64,000 bases of DNA from Urophycis tenuis (Eukaryota > Chordata > Actinopteri > Gadiformes > Phycidae). The translations under genes were made by a program, and so were the position numbers. Shown here in pieces: positions 40,377-53,165 of this stretch; position 1 is the stretch's first letter; every line of letters starts with the position of its first letter. The stretch covers positions 1,669,804 through 1,733,803 of the forward strand of contig JAXIVH010000006.1 in assembly GCA_036785325.1 (NCBI GenBank). Direction: 5' to 3'. A model generated the notes under the pieces. That model had not been told where the DNA came from, did not search any database, and saw nothing but the letters and a program-made list of their open reading frames with translations.

Positions 40377-42356
40377 AGCTATATACATAGACAGTCTATG
40401 TGAGGTGGGCTCCTTAAGGAGGGGTCCAGCTGTACACTCACCATGGGGTGCAGCAGCATGTACTGAGAGGGGTCAATTACAGAGAACAGGTGAGAGGAGA
40501 AGGTAAACATTGCCACGTGGTGTTTGGGTACTGGGAGTGTCACTCTGTTGATAATACACCCCCCATCTCTCCCCCCACCCCCACCCATCTCTCTGTCCTG
40601 GCACCCCGAACTGGCACGCTAGACCTGTGTGTGTGCGCGTGCGCGCATGCCAGGTGCACATGAACACGTGAGCGCGTGTGTGTGGATTGGTGAACGTTTG
40701 GCGGAAAATTTGAATTTTTCTTTTCCGACTGTTCTTTTTTCCTCATCGAGAACCGCGATTTTGCAATTTTACGCATGCTCAGGTAAGGTTTATTTTGTTA
40801 AACGATTCGGTGACCGGCTTTGTGGGAGAAGTAAGCCAGACTATCAAGCGTCACGGCGTGATAGAGCAGGTGTTGTTGCCGTCTTAACTAGCCTATGCCT
40901 CCCACATGAATAAAGCTGTGTTGTTTTCTTAAAAGAAATATCTTCTGAAATATCTTCTAGTAGTTTAGTGTTTCCCCTCTGGCCGTGCCGGCTGATTATC
41001 GGGTGTACTGCTGCGGCCCTTGAGCAAGAGCTGCGGAGGTACGGTTAGCTTCGCGAGCCCGTTCAGAACGAGTCATGCTGGATGATCCTTACCATGTTCA
41101 GTCTGTAAGGAGACGTACAGTATATGTTTCTAGAAGACCGTCACAGACACTTTGTTGAGTCATTGTGTTTTACTTTAAATGAAAGGTTAAGTGTCTGTGA
41201 CGGAGATTCAAATTGTACTGTGTATGCGGTTTGTCTGTGAAACCCACCGGGATAATTAACACTGCTCCTATCTTGGACCATCTATGGAATATAAGACCAC
41301 CTGTGTAAATGTTCAGTGCTGACCCCACTCTCTAACATCTTAGCTTTGTTACCCCACGACTTGGAGACGTTCAAAACAACGGAAAGAAAGAGGCAGGCTA
41401 GTGTAAATGTCTCACACTTAACAGCCAATGATGGCGTTCTGGTGTCGAGGTGGACTGGGCTATTTGGTCCAGACTCTTCTCCGAGAGGCTGCTTCAGTGG
41501 AGGATGGTGCATGGCTTGATGGCTCCAAACAGACCCGTAGCACACCTGGATCCTAGTACTGGGGAGGGCTGTGTTTTTTTGTGCACAGGCTGAATCAGTG
41601 GCACATTTAGTTGCTGAGTGCAATAGGTCTATTTAGGGTGTTACGGTCACGGTTTCTGGGATTTGGGGAATGTTTCTCTTATGAATTATTTGTTTTGGGC
41701 CCAAAATACTCAGCAGAAAGAAAGCTTGTCCACATAGTAATGAACTACATTTCAGGAACAGCTAAATTGGCCATTTGGCTAACAAGCGGATCTGTAGATC
41801 GGGTTCAGGTCTTGAAGGGACTGGTGGTAGCTGGGTTGAGGGTGGAGCATGGTTTTACAGACTGGTTGGTCAAATAGATGCATTTACGCTCTTTTGGAGG
41901 AGTGTTGTGTATGATGCAAAATGAGGATGATTTGTGTTTTATCCTTTAAAAAATAATAACAGTAAATCTGTTTGTATTATTGTTGTATTTTTTTTTTAAA
42001 TTTCCTTCCTTGTGGAAGGTATTAATTCACAAGTCCTGTGTTTGATTTTACAAAGGGCTCTTTAGATTCAAATCTCTTTCTCTATCATTATCTCTCTCTC
42101 TGTCACTCCCTCTCTCTCTCCTTGTCTCTCTCTTTATGTTAATTCCCATCATTATCTGTATCTTTCCTGTATCCTGTATGTTTTTCTTGCTCTCCGATTT
42201 CCATTAAAATTTCAAAGATGTTCTGGCTTGCTGTCAAGTTTTATTGACGTGAAAAGACATGGTGACTGATGGCGAATCAAATGTATTTACAGGTGGTAAC
42301 ACATCATTATTATTATCATTCAGGTACCTAATGAATCATACATAATAAACACAGAC
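40377..42356. other. intergenic DNA with inverted repeat
   Basis: Holds a perfect 15-bp inverted repeat at 41138-41203 and a CT-rich stretch near 42080-42130. An aataaa at about 40908 could belong to a solo LTR, but I could not delimit one. No gene seen. Confidence 0.45.
41138..41203. repeat. perfect 15-bp inverted repeat (hairpin)
   Basis: ccgtcacagacactt at 41138-41152 is exactly complementary to 41189-41203, with a 36-base loop. Possibly a small foldback element. Confidence 0.8.
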
Positions 42357-42359
42357 ACA

Positions 42360-42412
<53 letters not shown>
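42357..42412. repeat. CA microsatellite
   Basis: About 26 CA units. Confidence 0.9.
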
Positions 42413-42414
<2 letters not shown>

Positions 42415-42825
42415 AAATGACGTGTAGATTCACACACACATCCATTTTTTCTTTATCTTGCCCATCCTCTCTTCCCCATCTATCTCCCCTAACTACCCCC
42501 CCCCCCCCCTCTCTCTTACAGCCTTTCCTGTCCTGACATGCCACGCAGTGACTAGTGACAGACAGACCGCTGGGTGCTCTTCATAACTTTCATCATCTTC
42601 GTCACTGTCATCACTTACCTCACCTTCAGTCTTTCCAGCACCTTCTGCTGAATTCCTCCTGCTCGCCCATCCGATGGCATTCTGTCTCTCCACTCAATGA
42701 TGCTCTCCTAAATGTTTCCCAGAAGACACGTTCTGAGCTGGAGAGAGATGGAGGGAGGGAGAGAGGCAAAGAGGGAAAGTGACTGTGGATGAGAGGGGGA
42801 AAGGGAGAGAAAGAGAAAGGGGGGT

Positions 42826-43010
42826 GTAGCAGCTGAGGCCTTTCACTTCCATGTGCTGGGTTTGATCCCCAATGTCTGGAGCCTGCCAATTGGCATCGCT
42901 GGCGATCCCCTGCCTGGTCCTTAATGGCATGTATCTGGCTATCTGCATTGTAAGCTGTACACTCTATGCTTCGGGTAAAAGGCTGCTGCTGCTAAATGAC
43001 TTAAGATTTG
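42826..43010 (+). mobile_element. tRNA-derived SINE
   Basis: B-box-like gggtttgatcccc at 42858-42870, an A-box-like region about 35 bases upstream, and a tail tgctgctgctaaatgact like that of common teleost SINEs. Boundaries approximate. Confidence 0.5.
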
Positions 43011-43735
43011 GCAAAAGAGAGCAACAGAGACCCCTTCACTTCCCAAACCCTCCTCCACCTGTGTCCCTTCCATCCCTCCATCATTTCAACCATCCTCATC
43101 CACCCGCCCATCCATCCATCCCTGCCTCTCCCTCTCATTCCCTTGTCTGTCAACCCTAAGCACGTCCTCCCCCACCCTCCTCCTCCCACCATACATCCGT
43201 CCATCAGACACCTCTTCTGTTCTCAGCACCACAGTCATTGTGTTGGGGCTTAAATCGACTGGTGGTGAGCCACGGATTCCAGTGGAGGTGGAGAGAGAGG
43301 TAGGCTGGGAGAGGAGAGCCTCTGTTTGGGGCTGGAGTCGGTAGTCAGTCTGGTTCTTAGGCTGGGCCGAACCCAGCCAGATCTGCCCTCTCACCCTCTG
43401 TCTGCGCCCATGATTTCCTCCATATCTGGCCCGCTTCCATGAATTAATTCATTCACATACCCTGAGAGGCAGCACTCATGGTGGGTTAGGGCAGTCGAGG
43501 GGAGCCAAGAGATTGAGCTAGCAACTCTCTAGTTCCGACATGACCTGCCCTGCAACCTATGTACTGTACTACCACTACCACTGTCTTGCACTGTGCAGTA
43601 CTATAATCAACGGTATTATGCTCTAATTTGCTTTACTCCACTGTACTCTGTTCTACTTTACTCCAATTACTACTCAGATGTGATTGCTATTCATGCTATT
43701 AACCACAATTTCTTCTCATTTCCTCTTAGAGTATT
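43011..43735. other. intergenic DNA, C-rich then unique
   Basis: 43030-43210 is a degenerate ccatcc-type repeat. The rest is unique sequence up to the LINE tail. No gene seen. Confidence 0.45.
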
Positions 43736-43972
43736 CAAGTCAAGTCAAGTCAAGTCATTTTATTTGTAGAGCACATTTAAAAGAACAACAGTTGACCCAA
43801 AGTGCTTTACAGGTTAGAGCAGGGGAGGCACAATCACTATGCCTTGTAAATACATAGACAGGTATGCAAGACTCCATTAAGTGTAAAGATAGAATAAAAC
43901 AGGTTTAATAAAGATAAAATTTAAAAAGGTAACAAAGCATAATATAAGTTAAAAGACAATATATTAACAAAA

Positions 43973-44950
43973 TTAAAAGGAATTAAAAGCAAGAGAATAA
44001 AAGTATGTCTTCAAATTTGTCTTAAAACTGGCAATTGTGTTACAGGATTTGATATGGGGAGGGAGGGAGTTCCAGAGTTTGGGGGCTACTACAGAAAAGG
44101 CTCGGTCCCCTCTGGTTTTTAGGCGTGTCTTAGGGATGGCAAGGAGATGTTGGGTTGTGGACCTGAGTGATCTGGCGGCAAAGTAAGTAGACAGGAGATC
44201 GGAAATATACAAAGGAGCTTGACCATGGAGTGCTTTAAAAACAAAAAGTAAAACTTTAAAATCAATTCTAAATTTCACTGGTAAACAATGAAGCTCAGCT
44301 AAAACTGGAGTTATGTGCTCAAACTTTTTAGTGCCAGTCTGGAGTCCTGCAGCAGCATTCTGAACTAACTGGAGTCTGTTTAAATTAAATTGGGTTAGTC
44401 CTGTGTACAATGAGTTGCAGTAGTCTAAACGTGAAGTAATAAAAGCATGAATGACTGTTTCAAGATCTTTCTTAGTTAAAAAGTACTTCAGCTTAGGTAC
44501 TGTTCTAAGTTGATAAAAACTACCTTTAACAACAGAGCTGACTTGTTTATTAAAATTGAGAGAGCTGTCGAAAATGACACTTAGGTTTCTGACCTCACAC
44601 TGTAGGTTTGATGACCAAGGGCCAAGTGCATTGCTCAGGTGTTTTGTAGGGGTGGGGGATCCAAATAAAATCATCTCTGTTTTCTTGGCATTCAACTGGA
44701 GGAAATTTGCTGCCATCCAGGCTTTAATGTCTTCCAAACAGCTAAAAACAGTTTCAGTAGATGAAGTGCAACCAGGGGAGATAGGCAAGTACAGTTGTGT
44801 ATCGTCAGCATAGCAGTGGTATTTTAAGTTGTGCTTTTCAAGGATAGAGCCAAGGGGCAGCATGTATAGGGAGAATAACAGGGGGCCAAGAACTGATCCT
44901 TGAGGGACGCCATATTTAATATCCACTGGAGGGGATGACTTTGTACCCAT
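43973..44950 (-). pseudogene. LINE reverse transcriptase, C-terminal reading frame
   Basis: 325 codons containing YGVPQGSVLGP, the catalytic YADD and the C-terminal LWNSLPPHIK block. Out of frame with the upstream segment through a single-base shift near 44965. Confidence 0.85.
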
Positions 44951-44965
44951 TTTGACAGAGAAAGT

Positions 44966-45678
44966 TTGTCAAGTAGGATTTAAACCAGCTTAAGACAGGG
45001 CCCTGTAGTCCGATTCTATTTTCCAGGCGATCAATAAGAATGCCATGATCAATGGTGTCGAAAGCAGTGCTGAGGTCAAGGAGGATGAGCAATGCAAATG
45101 ATCCAGAGTCAATGGTAGGAAGGATGTCATTATAGACTTTAAGTAGTGCAGATTCTGTGCTGTGGAGGGCTCTAAAACCAGATTGGAATTTATACAAAAT
45201 ATTAAAACTATTCAGGAAAGAGGAAGTCTGCTGGAAAACTACTTTTTCCAGGATTTTAGAAATAAAAGATAATTTAGAGATGGGTCTAAAATTGCTAGGG
45301 TCATTGGGGTCAAGATTGGGTTTTTTCAGCAGTGGTTGCACCACCGCATGCTTGAAACCAGAGGGGACAACACCAGTAAACAAGGAGCAGTTCACTATAG
45401 CCAACACCATTGGACAAAGGACATCGAAGACCTCTTTAAAGAGTCGAGCGGGGATGACATCAGAGGGGCAGCAGGAAGGCTTAAGGTGAGAAACTATCAC
45501 AGACAGCTCAGAGGAAGACAGAAGCGTGAAATGCTGGAGGATGCTGATAGGACTGTGAGTTGTAGCAGAGACACAGCCCTGGGATGTGATATTTGATCTG
45601 ATATGGCCAATGTTGCAGATAAAATAATCAGAAAACTCCTCACAAGTTAAGGAGGTATCAACTGTGCATGGCGGATTT
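44966..45678 (-). pseudogene. LINE reverse transcriptase, N-terminal reading frame
   Basis: Open frame with CEEFSDYF, FRPISKLSFISKILEKVV and STAFDTIDHGIL motifs, the finger region and first catalytic block of the RT. Confidence 0.8.
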
Positions 45679-45735
45679 AGGCAATTTCCCTCAGGGATCA
45701 ATAAAGTATGTCTGTCTGTCTGTCTGTCTGTCTGG
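45679..45735 (-). repeat. short retroposon tail inserted in the LINE
   Basis: tccctcagggatcaataaag followed by about six TGTC units on the plus strand is a common teleost LINE/SINE 3' tail. It sits inside the LINE between two segments of the same ORF. Confidence 0.6.
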
Positions 45736-46315
45736 ATTTAAAAATGAATCAATGGCTTTAAAAAGTACTTTGGGTCTATTTGCCTGAGTTAATAAGCCTA
45801 CTAAAATAATTAGCTTTTGCCTTTTTGACAGCGGCTTGGTAGGCTTTCAGGTGTTGCAGAAATATGTCATAAAAGACTTGAAGCTTATCTTTTATTCGAA
45901 CTTTTACTACTAATGTAAGCACGACAGATGTATCCTTGTGTGTTTCACTGTCTTTGATACATCGTCTGATTTCAACTCTGTACTATGAATGTTTAGTGCC
46001 GCTCAGTTCAGCTGAACCTCTGTGACTCTGGTCTTCCAGTCGGGGGTCTTACCTACCCTGGCGCCCCCAACGCTTCAGAGCCGGTGTCTGGGTACTGGAT
46101 GGGCTGAGGGCTCCATGCCAATCTGCTAATTCAGCCGAAGGGCTCTCTTGAGGATGAAGAAAGTCTGCTGAGGAGGAAGAGGTGGAAGTGATGATGGTGC
46201 AGCCCAGCCTGCTGTTCAGTCAGGGCCGAGCTGAGCTCCTGACACAGGGCCTCGCTGTCAGACCACAGAGAGACCAACCACAGAGAGATCAAAATATGCA
46301 GGTCTGTGCACAAAG

Positions 46316-46317
<2 letters not shown>

Positions 46318-46359
<42 letters not shown>
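46318..46359. repeat. CA microsatellite
   Basis: About 20 CA units. Confidence 0.9.
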
Positions 46360-46361
<2 letters not shown>

Positions 46362-46874
46362 CTACCGGATGACTATTTGTGTAGATTCCTTCCTATTATG
46401 AGATGTACTGTATGTCCCAGGCTAGTGTGCTTAATGCATCACACAAACCCAGCTTATGGAGATAAAGGTCCACTCTGACCCAACTTCTCCCACACACGCC
46501 AGGCTCCTTGACCTCAGCAGGTGACCTGGCAGCCTGCCCTTCACCGCTGAATAGCAGGTCACTCTCTATGGGCGGATAGCGGTTACTCATCATTTCTAAA
46601 ACCTGCACACTCTGCAGATTGGAGTGAATATAGGCTCTTTCCGAACCCGATCGATACGAGCCAGTAAGGGCTGAGATGATGGTCCACATTAGTGTGGATG
46701 TGTCTCGCGGCTGAGCCAGACAGACACTCACCAGGGAAAGAGAAGACGATGAATATCCACCACAGGGTCACATTAGGCTTGAGCGAGTCTCATTTCAACT
46801 TGATGTTCGTAGTATAGAGCCGGTCTGGTCTTGAATAGACTCATGGGATGCATGGGAAGGATTGAGATGAGATC

Positions 46875-47200
46875 ATTTGATCTGGTCTGGTCTGCACCTG
46901 GTATGGTTTGATCTGATCTGAGTTGGGCTGGTCTAGGCTGGTCTCGTCTGGTCTGGTTTGGTGTAGTCTGGTCTATTTTTGTACAGTATAATGTGGTCTA
47001 GTCTGGTCTAGGCTGATCTGGTTTCGTCTGATCTAGCTAGTTTGGTACGTTATAGTGTGTTCTAGTCTTGTTGGCCAGTCTAGTGTGAGGTCTGTTCTGT
47101 CTACTCTGATCTGTTCTGGTGTGCTCTGGCTTGGGCTAGTGTGGTCTGATCTTGGTGAGGTCTGTTCTGTCTACTCTGGCCTGTTCTGGTCTGGACTGGG
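46875..47200. repeat. degenerate GGTCT pentanucleotide repeat
   Basis: About 325 bases dominated by ggtctggtct, tgatct and ggctag variants; an old, diverged satellite. Confidence 0.75.
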
Positions 47201-48290
47201 GTGACTCAGGACATTCTCAGAGGACTCATTGACTAATGGACCTGAGGAGGGGCGTGCCAGGAACGCCGGTTGGGAGTAAATGAATGGCCGCCATTAAAAC
47301 AAAATGTCCGCCTGTAAATCCAGCCCACTCAGCATAAAGGAGACGGAGGTGGGAGTGGTGGGTGGTGGGCGGGTGGCTTTGGAGGGTGCATTAGATATGT
47401 GTGTTGGCTAGCTTATGATACTTGGCTGAGCGCGGCAGAGGTAAATGTTTCACTGCCTCCTTCAGACGAAACAAGACGGATGTATCGCCGAGGTTCTGCT
47501 CGTCATCAACCTTTAAGGCCCCCCCCCCCCCCCCCATGCACGCTGATTAGCATCAAAAGTTTTTATACGACCATAAATTTTAATCGTACACGTGTGTGGT
47601 ATGGACACTTTGGAGATTGATGATTATGGTTTGGTTTGATAAACTGCATCCTTTCTTGTCCAAGAAGGACGAGAGTATATTGTGGTCAGACGCTGCACAC
47701 TGTGAACATATCGAGTGATTGATACCAGGGACTCTAATGGTTCCAGAAGCATATGGGGGGTGGTTTGGCTCGCAGAGGGAGGCCATTTCAATTGCATTTC
47801 TATCAATAGCAGAGGAGGAGACCAGCCAAGGTGTCTCAGCCAGGAAAAGGGTCCCGCCACACTGTTCCTTATCTGGGACACTTTGGTAGATAGGAAGGGC
47901 TTACTAGGGATGAGTGAAGCTGGAGAAGCAGCTGGAGGACAGACCGACAGCCAGAAGGACATGCAGACAGTGTTACACACAGATAATCTAACAGACAGAC
48001 ATACTGTAGGTGTAACATACAGACGGCGTAGCAGACAGATGGACAGGCTGTTTAACAGATAAACACAGATAGGTTATCGGATAGATAGGCAGGCAGTTTG
48101 AGGTACAGAGTGATGGACAGACTGTCAGGCATGTGCACCTATGGAGACCTCCTTCTGTAACAGAGACGTCTCAACAGACACAGAGTGTGCGTGTGCATGC
48201 GTATGTGTCTCCCACTTGAGGAAGATAGCAGCGGACTGCTTGTGGATAATCAATGACGGCAACAGGAAACATCACACCTTTCTACACCAT
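47201..48290. other. intergenic DNA
   Basis: Unique sequence with a C homopolymer at 47520-47535 and a degenerate acagacaga-rich stretch (47935-48180). No gene seen. Confidence 0.45.
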
Positions 48291-48483
48291 GCAGATACCG
48301 CTGTCTCCCTATCTGTCTCCTCCTGTCTGTCTGTCTCCCCTGTCTTCCCTGTCTGTCTGCCTGTCTTTCCCTGTCTGTCTGTGTGTCTGTCTCTCCGTCT
48401 GTCTGTAGAGAGAGAGTTGGCAGAGAGAGGTGATGAGAGGCAGACGTGGTAGAGAGAGGTATAGATGAAGAGAGGTGATAGAG

Positions 48484-48595
<112 letters not shown>

Positions 48596-48774
48596 GGTAG
48601 AAAGATGTTGAGACATAGTAGTAGTGGCTGAGGACAACATGTACATTCCAGGTGAATGAAACCATGTGTGTCAACCTGCCTGTCTGTCTCTATACCTTCT
48701 AATGTTGGTTTGTAATGAGATAGGGAGATAAAGTGGAGATCTGGCTAATATTAGAATCTACGATTCAGAATTGA

Positions 48775-48888
<114 letters not shown>

Positions 48889-49057
48889 GTTCCGATACAT
48901 CCAAAGCTTGTTTGAATTGGAATCAATCAGGAAATCACCAATCCATGATACAGCTAAATATCAGTGTGGTAGAGACAAGAGACTATGGTAACAGGACACA
49001 GTGTGTGTGGTGGGGAGCAGCATGCTGTTCCCAAGCTGATACCTGATAAACGTGCAG

Positions 49058-49060
<3 letters not shown>

Positions 49061-49130
<70 letters not shown>
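49061..49130. repeat. CA microsatellite
   Basis: About 35 uninterrupted CA units. Confidence 0.95.
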
Positions 49131-49132
<2 letters not shown>

Positions 49133-49192
49133 CACTAAAGGGATTCCTGTGTTATCAGAGGGGGCTGTTGTAAGTGTTTTGCTTCTCCGGTG

Positions 49193-49194
<2 letters not shown>

Positions 49195-49232
<38 letters not shown>
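49195..49232. repeat. TG microsatellite
   Basis: About 19 TG units, opposite in sense to the CA array 65 bases upstream. Confidence 0.9.
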
Positions 49233-49237
<5 letters not shown>

Positions 49238-49562
49238 CACAAGCAATAGCATGTGAGTGTGTGAGCATGTTTGTAAGCCGCGTGGAGGATGTGTGTTAAT
49301 CATGCAGCTTTGATGGACAACAGCAGCTCCTCATGTTGGAGTAGGGGAGGAGCATTGCAGAAGAACAGCCAGAGGAGGAATAACTGAGCTGCGTGAATTA
49401 TTTATGGCGTACACACCGCGTTGTATCGCTTACACGGCTGGACCCGAAGCGTTGCTGAACTGGATGGGTTTACGGCACCGCGTAGAACCGCGGCTCTGAC
49501 AGTCAGCAAGAGGCACGCAGCAGTTGGCTTTCACAGCTGGAAAACTGTAGTCAACATGATGT

Positions 49563-49770
49563 CCAAGTAGAGTACAGTTAGAATGATGTTCTAAAAGAGA
49601 ACAGTTAAAACGATCTCCAAGTAGAGTACAGTTAGAATGATGTTCTACAAGAGAACAGTTAAAACGATCTCCAAATAGAGTACAGTTAAAATGATGTCCT
49701 ACAAGAGAACAGTTAAAACGATCCCCAAGTAGAGTACAGTTAAAATGATGTCCTACAGGAGAACAGTTGT
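49563..49770. repeat. 54-bp tandem repeat made of two half-units
   Basis: Nearly four copies of a 54-bp unit; each holds two related 27-bp halves (agtacagtta-gaatgatg and gaacagttaaaacgat). Confidence 0.85.
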
Positions 49771-50144
49771 GGTAAGAACAAGGTTTTGTGAAAAAGGTGT
49801 TTGAGTACAGTTAAAATGGTGGTGAATATAGTGACGCTCTATGTTCGGCTCTATTCTTTCTTGGGTATATTTCATTACACTTTATGATCAAAATATAACA
49901 ACCTGCATTATTAGAAGCTGAATGCAAGGTGACCCGACCTGGGTGAAGTTAGTTGAAATCCTTGTAGTTCTGACTATGTATTTATTGATTCACTTGTTAT
50001 GACTCAACGTAGCGCTGGCGAGGCATGTGGGTTGGCGTGGCAATGGGCCAACTCATCCATTCTTTGGGAAGTTAAAAAACGCATAAAACACACCCTGGCA
50101 GAGAGTACGAGATCTCTGACCTGAGTGATGCACTGCAACAATGA

Positions 50145-50640
50145 CAGCCCTCCACCCTCCTCCGCCCAACCACTCCACTCAATCACCCCTCTGCCCCGTC
50201 CTCCACTCACTCTTCTCCCACCACCCCTCCACCGAACCCCGCCCACCCTCCCTTCCACCCAACCCTCACTGTACCCCTCCATCCTCCACTTTGACCCTCC
50301 GTCACCCATATCCCATCCACCCAGCCCTCTTCCTCCACCCAACGCCCCTTCCATCCCCCTCCACAACACCACCAACCATTCCACCCTGCCCCCAATCCAA
50401 TCCCAATCTGCTTCACCCGCCCTCACACCACCCTACAACTCTCTACCCAAACCCCATCCAGCCAAGACTCTTCCCCCGCCCTCTATCCCACCTCTACCGT
50501 ACCACCCTGCCCTCCGCTTCCTCCCCACCTCCACAACTCCCCTCCACCCTCTCCCCCTCCTCTAACGTACCTTCCACCCTACCCTCCTCCTCCACCCCTC
50601 TAATAACTGCCCTCCACCCTGTACCTCCAGCTCCGTCTGT
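50145..50640. repeat. C-rich, G-poor block
   Basis: About 500 bases rich in ccctccacc words and nearly lacking G on the plus strand. Open frames on both strands result from the composition. Confidence 0.85.
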
Positions 50641-50699
50641 TGTACTGTAATTACATCTGCCATATCACTTGATTGACAAAAGGCGAGGGTGGGGGCTAT

Positions 50700-51130
50700 A
50701 TGGAAATGTCAGAGCTTGTCAGAGCGTGTTTGTGTTTGGCGGACCGTGCGCCTGAAATATGTTGGCTGAGGAGACGCCGTCGGGGGGCGTGACGGTTCAT
50801 GTGCTGTGGAAACTTCCCCGGGAGACGTGCGAGCGGCTGTGTGCGGAGGCGCCGCTGCCCCCCGGAGGAAGAGCGACTTCCATAACGCTGCTGGCCTCCC
50901 GGAGCTGCCTGACAGGCGCACCGACGCCGCAGCTGGAAACGCTGTCCGCTGTTGGCAGCCTCGTGGTTTTGGGACAGTTGTCGAGGCATTCCCCCTTGTA
51001 AAACACCCCCGCTCAGGATTTGGCATGTTACCGTCCAATTCTTCAAGGATATAGTGTTCGTGTTTTCCCCTACTCTGAAGAGACACTGGAGACGAGCAGC
51101 GGCGCTGAGACAAAGAGACGCTCAGGCGGT
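50700..51130. other. CpG-rich segment of unknown role
   Basis: GC- and CpG-rich unique DNA about 2.1-2.5 kb upstream of agrn, unlike its AT-rich surroundings. Overlapping open frames on both strands match nothing I know; a distal regulatory element is possible. Confidence 0.3.
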
Positions 51131-52900
51131 CGTTGACACTTTGTATTTACGGGACGTCAATCCCAAACGTGAAGAACTAATCAGGCCATTTGTATTTATT
51201 CATGTATTCTATTTGTGATATACATGATTTAATTATATTAGTGTATCATCAATGTATTCAACAAACCTCTGTGTCATCCCATGATCCATATGCATCAGGG
51301 TAATGGAAAAGTGTGTCAGGTTCGAACATGTACAGTCCCATACAGCCGAGTTCCACCTGTAGTACTGCAACGTTCTACTCATCACATCGTAAAGTTATCA
51401 AAACACACAAACTGAACGAGCCTTACAGCGGAACGTGTCGACAAACTGCAAACCCTGGGGAGACACGTTCACAGCCGGGCCCTTCCAGAACTCAAGGGGA
51501 TTGACAGCGAAGCAAAACAGAAAAAGTCACACTTTCCTCGTGGGTCTGGTAACAGGCTGGGTTCGGCTCTCAGGGCTCCGGGCCCGCGTGAGGAGCACAG
51601 TTCTCCAGCTGAAGCCTGTCATTTCACCAGAAATAGACGTGTAGTTAAAATTACAGCTTCTGAGGGCTGGAAATGTACGCACTGTCTGTTCTTAAAACCA
51701 GGAAGGCCAGCAAAATGGCAGATGGTAACATTTAAACACCGAAACAGGGACGGGTTTTCTGACGAGGGTGAATCCTGGTTTGGGTTTTTCTGTGCAGTGC
51801 ACTGTGGAGCATGTTTTCCCATGGACTTCTGCCTGGACTCGTGTGTAGTCTGGTATCTCTAGTGGCTGCACTACAGGAGCATTCATCTGTGTGATCACTC
51901 AATGGGAACGCTACTCTCCAATCTGTCTCACGTGCTGCACGCTATTCTAGGAATATTCTCATCCTCAACACTTTAGATTGTAAATGCATACGCCGTACAC
52001 AGAAGGTGTGCTTTGTACTACCTAGTATTCTGTGTACACATCAAAATGTGTCATTTGGACTGCTTTAGATTCCCCACCCATAAGGTGTACATCACGACAT
52101 GTAGTTTGAGCTATTTTATATTCTATATACAGGTACATTAATGCATCTTAATGCATCTGAACGCGTGCATCCTAAAACTCCACAACATTGCGTGCATAAG
52201 TTAAACACACATGTGGATTGTGTTATTTTTCATACTATGACATTCCTGGATATGTTTTTTTTTTTTTTTTTAGAACGATTAGCCATCTGTTTTGTGTGAT
52301 ATCTGAGCGAGGGTCCCCAGCTGTCTCATCAAACCAGGCCTACTGACCCCTCACCTTGATGCAATATAACACTACTGGTATTTATACGGTCTATATGGCA
52401 TGTATATTAGCCATATAGACCTCATTAATAGTGTAAGCCTATTACCACATATTACATACTACCACTGCCTACTACTGCTATTACAACTACCACATAAAGA
52501 TTATTGTGAGATAATATTCATATGTTTATTATGAACATATATCTATAGGCCTTCTGATAATTACAGACTGTAAGGACAGTCAATATGGGTTTTACCATCA
52601 CTTCCAACCGGCCTCATTTTAATTCAGCAGACAGTGAAACCTCCCAGACTGCTCTGTTCAACCCGAGCCACTGTATAACAAAATGCCAGCAAACAAAGCA
52701 CTACAATTAGCACATGCTCTCTTTTTCCCAGCGACAAAGCACTTCTCTCTCAGAGGCACAGGCACCGTCTCTCCGAGTGGGGGCGTGTGACACTACTTTC
52801 GGCACACATCCCAAAGCGAAGGTCCCCTTCGCCCTGTCGGATCAGCAATTCAGATCGCATGCAAATCGAGAGCGCGTCATTGTGAAGGCAGCGAGGGTGA
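51131..52900. other. intergenic DNA upstream of agrn
   Basis: Mainly AT-rich unique sequence with a T run near 52256-52271. No gene or named repeat seen. Confidence 0.5.
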
Positions 52901-53165
52901 GGAGGGGGGGAGACGCAGAGAGAGAGAGAGAGAGAGAAGTGCAGCGCATTCCTTGAGAGGGATCCCTTCCCCTTCCTTGTCTCCCAGCCGCCGGCAGCAG
53001 ATGCAGCGCACTGGGCTGAAAGAAGAGAGAGATTGTTAGTTTGCTGGGAAGTTTCGGCGGTGCACACACGGCGTGAAGGTACTGGTTCTGGTTCTCCGAG
53101 GTCCCGGGAGGAGCGTTTTCATTTCACCAACTTTTGGGTCGGTTCCTCTCCGCTCTCACGCCGCG
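52901..53165 (+). promoter_or_regulatory. agrn 5' region and 5'UTR
   Basis: GC-rich sequence with a short GA run (52917-52937) immediately before the agrn ATG. No TATA box stands out. The transcription start is not determinable by eye. Confidence 0.45.

Larger units (their letters stand above)
43736..45930 (-). mobile_element. LINE retrotransposon, L2/CR1-like, 5'-truncated and frameshifted
   Basis: Reads 5' to 3' on the minus strand. It starts with the pre-RT segment (HLKAYQAAVKKAKANYFS near 45800-45850), then reverse-transcriptase blocks DLSTAFDTIDH (about 45050), YGVPQGSVLGPLL (about 44900) and YADDTQLYL (about 44800), then the thumb and the C-terminal LWNSLPPHIK motif. Coding ends near 43973; a 3'UTR follows and ends in CAAGT-type tandem repeats. 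Frameshifts near 44965 and 45780 and a foreign tail at 45679-45735 make it inactive. Clade is from motif style, not a tree. Confidence 0.85.

Noticed and set aside
40690..41010. Possible solo LTR (aataaa at about 40908)
   Set aside because: No matching TG...CA ends or target-site duplication could be found.
50125..50650. Proline-rich open frames of 146 and 169 codons
   Set aside because: A G-poor sequence lacks stop codons by composition; there is no conserved domain, and two frames are open at once.
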